Below, in pieces: positions 1 through 6,295 of a stretch of DNA of 17,753 bases. The DNA is from TMED27 sp964350435. Lineage in GTDB: Bacteria; Pseudomonadota; Alphaproteobacteria; Micavibrionales; Micavibrionaceae. The notes under the pieces were generated by a model, which saw only the letters and a program-made list of their open reading frames with translations, did no database searches and was not told where the DNA came from. The stretch spans positions 1-17,753 of the forward strand of contig CAYGJS010000037.1 of assembly GCA_964350435.1 (NCBI GenBank). The letters are read 5' to 3'. Positions within the stretch are counted from its first letter, which is position 1. Each line of letters starts with the position of its first letter. The position numbers and the translations under genes were made by a program.

Positions 1-65
1 ACTGATTTTTAACCGCTTGTGAATCCGTTAAATGAATTTAGTGGGATAGGTTCAAGATCTAAAAA

Positions 66-79
66 TTATGTCAACATAA
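66..79. promoter_or_regulatory. Candidate operator-like inverted repeat upstream of transporter pair
   Basis: The sequence TTATGT-CA-ACATAA is a perfect 6-bp inverted repeat with a 2-base spacer, about 40 bases before the first transporter start. Its size and AT-rich arms would suit a dimeric regulator, but I cannot assign one. The minus strand of the same site contains TTGACA, so it could also be a -35 element of a leftward promoter. The rest of bases 1-119 holds nothing else I can support. Confidence 0.25.
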
Positions 80-119
80 ATACGCTTGTTTTTCACGCAT
101 ATTTCTCATACCCATAACC

Positions 120-1013
120 ATGAACCCAAACGTCAAAGACATGACCGAAGCCGACAACCCTATGCGCGCCATGGGTTTTGCCGCCCTGGCTTTTTTCCTC
201 TTCGCCGTAATGGGCGCAATCACCAAAGTCATGACCGAAACCCACCACGTCGTCGAAATCATTTTCTACCGTAACGCCCTGACCATTCTGCCTGTCTTCC
301 TCTACCTCTACATAAAAAACAAATCACTGTTTCAGGTAAGACACCCGGGCAGGCTTGCCATCCGCTGCATCGGCGGCATCATCAGCATGGCGATTACCTT
401 CTTCGCCCTGAAACATTTGCCCTACACAGACTTCACCGTTTTGACCTTCCTCACCACACTCCTCACCCCTTTGGGCGCGCATTTCCTCCTCAAGGAACGC
501 GTTGGAAAATACCGTATGGTCGCTATACTCACCGGCCTTTGCGGCGCGCTCCTGATCATCCAGCCCAGCGGTAACGCCGTTACAGCCCTCGGCCTGGCTC
601 TCGGAATCGCCACAGCCATAAGCCACAGCGCGATGTTTCTCGTCCTGCGCACCCTCAAATCCATGCCCGCCATCACCATCACCTTTTATTTCATCCTCAC
701 AGGCACGATTATGGCCGGCGCGCTCATGCCATGGTTCGCGCAAAGCGTCAGCGCACTTGACCTGCTCGCATTCCTGACCATCGGCATCTTCGGCGGCGTC
801 GGGCAATACTGCATCACCAGTGCCAATCGTTCAGGAACGCCATCATTGGTCGTCCCCTTTACCTACACAGGCCTGATCTGGGCAAGCGGCTTCGACATCA
901 TAATCTGGCACCATATTCCAAACTTAAATGTCTATCTTGGCGCTCTGGTCATTATTGCCGCCAAGGCCTATATTCTGTATCGGGAGCATAAAAAGAAAGC
1001 CGCCAGCGCATGA
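120..1013 (+). CDS. EamA/DMT-family transporter (first of tandem pair)
   Basis: This 297-residue polytopic inner-membrane protein has the drug/metabolite transporter (EamA/RhaT-like) layout: about ten hydrophobic segments in two repeats. Recognisable family features are FYRNALTILPVF near residue 45 and a second-repeat segment with the LKSMPAITITFYF region. The family exports or imports small metabolites; the substrate cannot be read from sequence. No clear Shine-Dalgarno precedes the first ATG, and in-frame ATGs at 141 and 162 are possible starts. The stop codon overlaps the next gene by four bases (ATGA), so the two transporters are probably translated together and may work as a pair. The family call is confident and the substrate is unknown. 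Confidence 0.85.
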   Translation: MNPNVKDMTEADNPMRAMGFAALAFFLFAVMGAITKVMTETHHVVEIIFYRNALTILPVFLYLYIKNKSLFQVRHPGRLAIRCIGGIISMAITFFALKHLPYTDFTVLTFLTTLLTPLGAHFLLKERVGKYRMVAILTGLCGALLIIQPSGNAVTALGLALGIATAISHSAMFLVLRTLKSMPAITITFYFILTGTIMAGALMPWFAQSVSALDLLAFLTIGIFGGVGQYCITSANRSGTPSLVVPFTYTGLIWASGFDIIIWHHIPNLNVYLGALVIIAAKAYILYREHKKKAASA

Positions 1014-1945
1014 GCAAAGCCCTCAAACAAAACCTGTGGCTTGCCATAGGCTTCGCCTCCACCAATGCCTTTATGCTCGCGGGCATGAGCCTGTTCGCCA
1101 AAATCCTCGGCCAATACTATGGCCCCGTCGAGGTCACCTTCTTCCGCAACGCTTTCTCCCTCCTTGCTCTCTTTTTCTGGCTCTATTTCGCGCGCGAACT
1201 TTATCTCCTCAAAACGGATCGCCCATGGGCGCATGTTTTGCGCGGCGCGATCGGCACATTCGGCATCGCGGTCGGTATGTGGGCTATCCAGATCCTCAGC
1301 ATTGCCGAAACCACGGTCCTGCTGTTCACCTCACCCCTCTGGACACTTTTACTATCTGTAATGTTTCTAAAAGAAAGCATCGGCAAATACCGCATAGCCG
1401 CGATTATCCTCGGCTTTATAGGCGTAATTATCGTCGCCAACCCGTTCAGCGGAAACCTGCAACTCCCGTTCTTAGGGTTATTACTCGGCCTCTCATGGGG
1501 CTTCGCTTCCGGCTGCGTCGACACCATCCTGCGCTGGATAGGCAGTACCGAAAACGCCAAAGCCACCACCTTTTACTTCTGCCTGTTCGGCACCATCACC
1601 TGCGGCCTCCACTGGCCGTTCGCCGAAATCGACCCCGCAGGCCTGTCGCTCCCGGCCTTCTGGGCAATATGCGGCATCGGCGCAACAGGCGTCATCGCTC
1701 TGCTTTCGAAAACCCAAAGCTTCCGCCTCGGCGAAGCCACCGTCATCGCCCCCATGATGTACACCATGATTATCTGGGCGATGCTCTTCGATTATCTATT
1801 TTGGAACAAAATCCCGAGCTGGAACGTGATACTCGGCGCACTCATCATCATCTGCGCCAACCTGATTATCCTGCTGAGAGAACGCCAGCAAGGCCGCCTA
1901 GGCGGCAGGAAGCAAAAGAGGCACGCTAAGCCAAAGGCACAATAA
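1010..1945 (+). CDS. EamA/DMT-family transporter (second of tandem pair)
   Basis: This 311-residue inner-membrane protein belongs to the same DMT/EamA family as its upstream neighbour. It shares the FFRNAFSLLALFFWLYF-type first repeat and the LKESIGKYR motif; the first protein has LKERVGKYR at the equivalent place. This points to tandem duplication followed by divergence. The start overlaps the previous stop as ATGA, indicating translational coupling. The C-terminus is basic (QKRHAKPKAQ) and probably cytoplasmic. The last 48 bases overlap the 3' end of the convergent MAPEG gene. The transported substrate is unknown. Confidence 0.85.
   Translation: MSKALKQNLWLAIGFASTNAFMLAGMSLFAKILGQYYGPVEVTFFRNAFSLLALFFWLYFARELYLLKTDRPWAHVLRGAIGTFGIAVGMWAIQILSIAETTVLLFTSPLWTLLLSVMFLKESIGKYRIAAIILGFIGVIIVANPFSGNLQLPFLGLLLGLSWGFASGCVDTILRWIGSTENAKATTFYFCLFGTITCGLHWPFAEIDPAGLSLPAFWAICGIGATGVIALLSKTQSFRLGEATVIAPMMYTMIIWAMLFDYLFWNKIPSWNVILGALIIICANLIILLRERQQGRLGGRKQKRHAKPKAQ
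1893..1906. other. 14-bp perfect palindrome in overlapping 3' ends
   Basis: GCCGCCTAGGCGGC is a perfect palindrome within the overlap of the two convergent genes, and it contains the TAG stop of the leftward MAPEG gene. It might act as a weak two-way transcription stop, but no T-run follows on either strand. It may equally result from coding constraint (Ala-Ala-stop on one strand). Function is not established. Confidence 0.3.
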
Positions 1946-2296
1946 CGCAGCACTCGCAATCGCCGCAACACTCGCAACCATCCCATAAAATCTGAATTTT
2001 CCATGCCCCGTGCCACTCGACAGCCCCCTATAATGCGCCAGCCGCCCTGCAATCATCAAAACACCCAAAACATGAATCGTCCAAAACGGCGCGCCGCTCA
2101 TCTCGGAAATAACCAGTAAAATCAGAAAAATCGGCACCGTTTCTGTGAAATTACCATGCCCGCGAACCGCCCGCAAAAGATGATCTTTCCCACCATCACC
2201 AATGCTCACCTTTTCACCGCGACGAATTTTTACAACATTCATCGTAAATCTGATCTGAATCAGTGCAAAAAACGCCGCATATAATCCCGAAATCAT
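1898..2296 (-). CDS. MAPEG-family membrane protein
   Basis: This is a 132-residue protein with four hydrophobic segments. It has the MAPEG (membrane-associated eicosanoid/glutathione metabolism) pattern: RRGEKVSIGDGG, then RAVRGHGNFTETVPIFL, in which the R-x-x-x-N-x-x-E segment is typical of the family's glutathione-binding helices. It is related to the bacterial YecN-like group, whose physiological role is poorly defined. The segment after the third helix has the family's typical AGRLAHYRGL. A purine-rich GGGAG lies upstream of the start. The upstream gene on this strand ends 17 bases before, so the two are probably cotranscribed. The 3' end overlaps the convergent transporter gene by 48 bases. 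Confidence 0.8.
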   Translation of the reverse strand: MISGLYAAFFALIQIRFTMNVVKIRRGEKVSIGDGGKDHLLRAVRGHGNFTETVPIFLILLVISEMSGAPFWTIHVLGVLMIAGRLAHYRGLSSGTGHGKFRFYGMVASVAAIASAALLCLWLSVPLLLPAA

Positions 2297-2313
2297 CTCT
2301 CAATCTCCCTGAA

Positions 2314-2793
2314 TTACTGAAGTTGCAATCCATCCCGATTATAAATCCCAACAGGCTCGTCATCATTGTGAAACACAATCATCATATAACCCTTTGAACT
2401 CCCTGAAGTCACGCCATAGGCAACATCCACGAAGGCGGCAACGCGGCGCTGCTCCTGCGCCGAAAGCTTGATAAAATTCTGCCCGACTTCCAAAACCGGA
2501 ATATCCTCGTCCAGATATTGATCGGTGATAATCCCTGCATTGTAAAACCCGTCAATGACAGCGGCCGCGCTTCCGCGCGTTTCAATCCAGTCCTGCGGCG
2601 TCCAAGGATCATCATCCCACTGCGCGTTATTCGGCACTTTTGCCGTTTCCAGATGCGGGCGCACAGGGTCCGTATTCGGCGGCCCCCATATGAACTTACC
2701 CCAATGCTGAAACGGCATATTGGCCTGCACGGCGGATGAAAACCCCAAACCCAAAACAACCATAACCATCAGAAAAACATAAGAAAAACGCAT
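2314..2793 (-). CDS. Small exported protein of unknown function
   Basis: The preferred start is the ATG at 2793, because AGAGG lies five bases upstream and the protein then begins with a classical signal peptide. That peptide has a basic MR, a hydrophobic core (FLMVMVVLGLGF) and a likely cut after AVQA. The longer reading frame, beginning at 2868, lacks these features. The mature part is about 135 residues, is rich in Trp and Pro near its start (FIWGPPNTDPVRP), and ends with MIVFHNDDEPVGIYNRDG. I recognise no family. It is probably periplasmic, or possibly attached at the outer surface. It is likely cotranscribed with the MAPEG gene and diverges from the FlgC-like gene. Confidence 0.7.
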   Translation of the reverse strand: MRFSYVFLMVMVVLGLGFSSAVQANMPFQHWGKFIWGPPNTDPVRPHLETAKVPNNAQWDDDPWTPQDWIETRGSAAAVIDGFYNAGIITDQYLDEDIPVLEVGQNFIKLSAQEQRRVAAFVDVAYGVTSGSSKGYMMIVFHNDDEPVGIYNRDGLQLQ

Positions 2794-2867
2794 AAAAACC
2801 TCTTTTGCTATGAGCCACATCGAAAACGGCACGCTCCCAAAAATCCATACAATTTTAACGATTCGCA

Positions 2868-2876
2868 TGCTATAAT
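2868..2876 (+). promoter_or_regulatory. Extended -10 promoter of the FlgC-like gene
   Basis: TGCTATAAT is a perfect extended -10 hexamer with the TG motif. No good -35 is visible, which extended -10 promoters tolerate. The expected transcription start, about seven bases downstream, falls on or beside the ATG at 2884, implying a leaderless message. Confidence 0.45.
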
Positions 2877-2883
2877 GAAAGAT

Positions 2884-3282
2884 ATGTTAGGGAGTATAAG
2901 CATAGCACTCACAGGTTTAAACGCGGCGGCAAACCGTCTGTCCGCAAGCGCGTCCAATATCGCCAATCTGCAAACCAGCGGATCACTCACCGATCCTGAA
3001 AACGCGCCTTACGAGGCTCTGACCACGCAAAACACGGCGGACGCAAATGGCGGGGTAAGATCACAAGTCATAGCAAAAGGCAGCGGCTTCACACCCACAT
3101 TCGACCCCGACTCACCCTTCGCCAACGATCAAGGCCTTGTCGGATACCCGAATATCGATGTGGCCGAGGAAGCCGTAAACATCACCCTTGCGGAAATTCA
3201 GTACAAAGCCAACCTTAAATCTATCGAAGCCGCCTCGGATCTCGCCAAGGAACTCGACCGCCTTTTCGAGGGCGAAGCGTAA
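2884..3282 (+). CDS. FlgC-like flagellar basal-body rod protein (orphan)
   Basis: The N-terminus (SISIALTGLNAAANRLSASA followed by SNIAN) is the flagellar rod/hook N-terminal helix signature. The C-terminus (ITLAEIQYKANLKSIEAASDL) matches the C-terminal helix that packs with it in FlgB/C/G/E-type proteins. At 132 residues it has FlgC size. It stands alone, away from any flgB, fliE or other flagellar gene in the window, so it may be a paralogue or a remnant rather than the main rod protein. A start at 2875 is also possible, but it lies inside the apparent -10 box, so 2884 is preferred. No Shine-Dalgarno fits either start. Confidence 0.75.
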   Translation: MLGSISIALTGLNAAANRLSASASNIANLQTSGSLTDPENAPYEALTTQNTADANGGVRSQVIAKGSGFTPTFDPDSPFANDQGLVGYPNIDVAEEAVNITLAEIQYKANLKSIEAASDLAKELDRLFEGEA

Positions 3283-3346
3283 AGCCTTGCCCTCTTGCAC
3301 CAGACACAAACTTGAATGATACTATTAACAACACTTATGCGCGGTA

Positions 3347-3428
3347 TTTTGGTGTTGCAGCAGGCGCAAGTGCGACGACTAGTCATTCTATTTTAGGAAC
3401 GCAGCAACGCCCTGCAAAGGCAAAAGGA
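3347..3428 (+). repeat. Hairpin-forming repeat element, copy A
   Basis: This copy shares with the element before typA a 10-base core (CAGCAGGCGC), then a GCGACGA block, a TTTAGG block, GCAGC/GCAAC blocks and a GCAAAAGGA end. TTGCAG at 3355-3360 pairs with CTGCAA at 3412-3417. TTTT at 3347-3350 can pair with AAAA at 3422-3425 across an imperfect 4x4 internal loop. The terminal AAGGA acts as the Shine-Dalgarno for the formyltransferase gene at 3434. It could be a dispersed palindromic element or a structured leader RNA. Confidence 0.55.
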
Positions 3429-3433
3429 CGCGC

Positions 3434-4270
3434 ATGAAATTGGTTTTCTTCGGATATGATTTTATGCTGCCCTCTATTCAACGCCTGATCGTTGAAGAAC
3501 AAGAACTCATCGGCATTTTCAGCTTCCCTTGCGACAATATCTTCAATTTTAATACCGAGTGCCAAGCCCTCGCAGGCCGCCTTAACATCCCCTTCATCCA
3601 ATCTCCAGCGTCCCAAACGCATATTCATAATTTCGAAGAACAAGGCTGCGATCTCTTCATCTCCGCAGGCTATCCGCATAAAATCCCGCTGCCGAAATCC
3701 GCCCGCGCCCTCAATATCCACCCCACCTATCTTCCGAAAGGGCGCGGCATGATGCCAATCCCGCGCCTGATCATCGACGACGTTAAAGACGCCGCAGGCT
3801 TCACCGCCCATAAAATGACCGATAAATTCGACGCGGGCGATATCCTTCTTCAACATAAATTCGATCTAAGCCCTTCAGAAACCGTTGAAACCTATACCGC
3901 CAAAATCGCTCTCCACGCACCCGATATGGTGTCTGACCTCGTCGCTAACCTCGACAAATATTGGGATAGCGCGCGCCCGCAAAACCAGGAGGACGCTTCG
4001 TGGCTCAGCATGCCCACCGACTATGACCGCCTGATGGACTTCAACGCCACTGTAAATGAAATTGACGCCGCAGGCCGCGCCTTCGGCGGATTCGGAAGCC
4101 TCGCCGACTTTGACGGACAACTCTGGGTCGTCTACGCCTATGATTTCTGGCAAGAAAAACATAACCTCCCAGCAGGAACAATCGCCGCCCGCCTGAGCCG
4201 CGAAATCGTGATCGCCGCCCAAGATGGATTTGTCGTCCTGAAAGACCCAAAAATCCTGCAAAATCCTTGA
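3434..4270 (+). CDS. Formyltransferase-family enzyme (Fmt-like fold)
   Basis: This is a 278-residue cytoplasmic enzyme of the formyl-transferase (PF00551-type) family, which moves a formyl group from 10-formyl-tetrahydrofolate to an amine. The catalytic triad is visible: N94 and H96 in LNIHPTYLPKGRG, and D133 in KFDAGDIL. The C-terminal half is shorter and unlike the tRNA-binding domain of methionyl-tRNA formyltransferase, and there is no neighbouring peptide deformylase gene. It is therefore probably not the housekeeping fmt. Sugar-nucleotide or other amine formylation is possible, but the substrate cannot be assigned. A strong AAGGA Shine-Dalgarno six bases before the ATG comes from the end of repeat copy A. 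Confidence 0.75.
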   Translation: MKLVFFGYDFMLPSIQRLIVEEQELIGIFSFPCDNIFNFNTECQALAGRLNIPFIQSPASQTHIHNFEEQGCDLFISAGYPHKIPLPKSARALNIHPTYLPKGRGMMPIPRLIIDDVKDAAGFTAHKMTDKFDAGDILLQHKFDLSPSETVETYTAKIALHAPDMVSDLVANLDKYWDSARPQNQEDASWLSMPTDYDRLMDFNATVNEIDAAGRAFGGFGSLADFDGQLWVVYAYDFWQEKHNLPAGTIAARLSREIVIAAQDGFVVLKDPKILQNP

Positions 4271-4372
4271 AATTCTGCCCTTCAGATTTTCCTTCCCTTT
4301 TCCCGGCATTTCCGCTACACACAGGGCGTCCAAAGTTATGGGGCGAAGGAAATATACAACAACGTTGCTTGA

Positions 4373-4466
4373 TTTTGCTTTTTCAGCAGGCGCGAGCGGC
4401 GACGAGTATGAGACATACTTTAGGCGCGAAGCAGCGAACTGAAAAAGCAAAAGAAGCAAAAGGAAG
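4373..4466 (+). repeat. Hairpin-forming repeat element, copy B
   Basis: A perfect 14-bp inverted repeat (TTTTGCTTTTTCAG at 4373-4386 and its complement at 4439-4452) encloses a core alignable with copy A. An inner hairpin AGTATG-AGA-CATACT lies at 4405-4419. Compared with copy A, the outer stem sequence differs but pairing is kept, so both arms changed together. After the right arm, AGCAAAAGGA provides the Shine-Dalgarno for typA. The remaining part of the 4271-4472 intergenic stretch shows nothing else I can support. Confidence 0.6.
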
Positions 4467-4472
4467 CGACGA

Positions 4473-6290
4473 ATGACCCAGCAACTCCGCAACATCGCAA
4501 TTATCGCGCACGTTGACCACGGCAAAACCACGCTCATCGACTCCATGATGAAGCAAAGCGGCATGTTCCGCGACAATCAGGCCGTAGACGTTTGTGTCAT
4601 GGACTCCGGCGATCTGGAAAAAGAGCGCGGTATCACCATTCTTGCCAAACCCACCTCTATCCAATGGGGCGAGGTTCGCATCAACATCATCGACACCCCA
4701 GGCCACGCCGATTTCGGCGGTGAGGTAGAGCGCGTTCTGCATATGGCAGACGGCGTAATCCTGCTGACAGACGCAGCCGAAGGCCCAATGCCGCAAACCA
4801 AATTCGTTCTCGGCAAAGCCCTCAAACAGGGCCTGAAGCCCATCGTCATTATCAACAAAATCGATCGCCCCGATGGCCGGCCTGAAGAAGTTGTCGATGA
4901 AGTCTTCGACCTGTTTGTATCACTGGATGCCAATGACGAGCAACTCGACTTCCCGATCCTGTACGCCTCAGGCCGAAATGGCTGGTGCGTGAAAGACCTC
5001 GCCGACCCCCGCGAAAATCTCTCGCCTTTGCTCGACCTCGTCCTCGAACACGTTGAGCCGCCAAAAGGCGACAAAAACGCCCCGTTCGCAATGCTGGCAA
5101 CACTTCTCGATTCCGATCCTTTCCTTGGCCGCTGTTTGACGGGCCGCGTAATTCAAGGCTCTGCAAAAGTGAACGACACCGTAAAATCCATGGATCTTGA
5201 CGGTAAAACCATCGAAAATGGCCGCCTGACCAAATTGATGAAATTCGACGGCACGCAGCGCGTTCCTGTGAACGAAGTCAATGTCGGCGATATCATCTGT
5301 ATTGCCGGACTGACCAAAACATCCGTGGCCGACACGATCGGCGCGCCGTCGCTAACAACACCTGTACAATCAACACCGATCGACCCGCCGACAATGGCCG
5401 TGATGATGTCAGTGAACGACTCACCCTTCGCCGGACAAGAGGGCACAAAAGTAACCTCCACAATGATCCGCGAACGCCTATTGGCCGAAGCCGAAGTCAA
5501 CGTCGCCATCACCTACGCCGAAAGCGACAACAAAGACGCCTTCGAAATCGGCGGGCGCGGCGAACTCCAGCTCGGCGTTTTGATCGAGCAAATGCGACGC
5601 GAAGGCTTCGAACTCACTGTTTCCCGCCCGAAAGTTCTGTTTAAAGAAGAAAACGGCGAAAAACTCGAACCGATCGAAGAAGTCACCATCGACGTAGACG
5701 AAGAATACTCCTCCACCGTGGTTGATAAAATGAACCGCCGCAAAGCCGAAATGCTTGATATGCGCTCATCAGGCGCAGGCAAAACCCGCCTGACTTTTCT
5801 TGCGCCCTCGCGCGGCTTGATCGGATATCAATCACAATTCATGACCGACACCCGCGGCACAGGCGTATTCAACCGCGTCTTCCACGCCTACGCCCCCTAT
5901 AAAGGTGACATCCCGCAGCGCACAAAAGGCGCATTGATTGCGATGGAACAGGGCACCGCAGTAGCCTATGCGATCTTCAACCTGCAAGACCGCGGCGCGA
6001 TGTTCATCGGCCACCAAACTCCTGTTTACGGCGGCATGATCGTCGGCGAACACAGCCGTGAGAATGATCTTGAGATTAACGTACTGAAGGGTAAAAAGCT
6101 GACCAACATGCGCGCCTCAGGGACAGACGAAGCCGTAACATTGGTGCCGCCGCGCAAGATGTCGCTCGAAGACATGATGGCCTACATCAATGATGATGAG
6201 CTTCTGGAAGTGACGCCGACAAGCCTGCGCCTGCGAAAACTGCACCTCTGCCCGCATGAACGCAAACGCGCCAGCCGCGCCAGCGCGTAA
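4473..6290 (+). CDS. typA: Translational GTPase TypA/BipA
   Basis: This is a full-length (605 residues) ribosome-associated GTPase of the EF-G-like superfamily, involved in 50S assembly and stress or cold adaptation. Motifs in order are G1 AHVDHGKT (12-19), G2 ERGITI (51-56), G3 DTPGH (74-78) and G4 NKID (128-131). The EF-Tu domain-2-like barrel follows, then the domain with GRGELQLGVLIEQMRREG, and the TypA-specific C-terminal domain with FNLQDRGAMFIG and LTNMRASGTDE. The length agrees with the family norm of about 600. The ATG at 4473 is preceded by AAAAGGAAG from the end of repeat copy B. The gene ends five bases before the convergent synthase-like gene, leaving no room for a separate terminator. 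Confidence 0.97.
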   Translation: MTQQLRNIAIIAHVDHGKTTLIDSMMKQSGMFRDNQAVDVCVMDSGDLEKERGITILAKPTSIQWGEVRINIIDTPGHADFGGEVERVLHMADGVILLTDAAEGPMPQTKFVLGKALKQGLKPIVIINKIDRPDGRPEEVVDEVFDLFVSLDANDEQLDFPILYASGRNGWCVKDLADPRENLSPLLDLVLEHVEPPKGDKNAPFAMLATLLDSDPFLGRCLTGRVIQGSAKVNDTVKSMDLDGKTIENGRLTKLMKFDGTQRVPVNEVNVGDIICIAGLTKTSVADTIGAPSLTTPVQSTPIDPPTMAVMMSVNDSPFAGQEGTKVTSTMIRERLLAEAEVNVAITYAESDNKDAFEIGGRGELQLGVLIEQMRREGFELTVSRPKVLFKEENGEKLEPIEEVTIDVDEEYSSTVVDKMNRRKAEMLDMRSSGAGKTRLTFLAPSRGLIGYQSQFMTDTRGTGVFNRVFHAYAPYKGDIPQRTKGALIAMEQGTAVAYAIFNLQDRGAMFIGHQTPVYGGMIVGEHSRENDLEINVLKGKKLTNMRASGTDEAVTLVPPRKMSLEDMMAYINDDELLEVTPTSLRLRKLHLCPHERKRASRASA

Positions 6291-6295
6291 AAGCG

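Noticed and set aside
928..1929. A 333-codon frame on the plus strand across the second transporter
   Set aside because: It is very Arg/His/Pro-rich, typical of an out-of-frame shadow. The transporter frame has membrane helices and family motifs.
2794..2868. A longer N-terminus for the exported protein, starting at 2868
   Set aside because: The ATG at 2793 has an AGAGG at proper distance and gives a clean signal peptide; the extension destroys that layout.
4267..4476. A 69-codon frame overlapping the typA start
   Set aside because: It starts with TTG, runs through the hairpin repeat and resembles no protein; it is a by-product of the repeat sequence.
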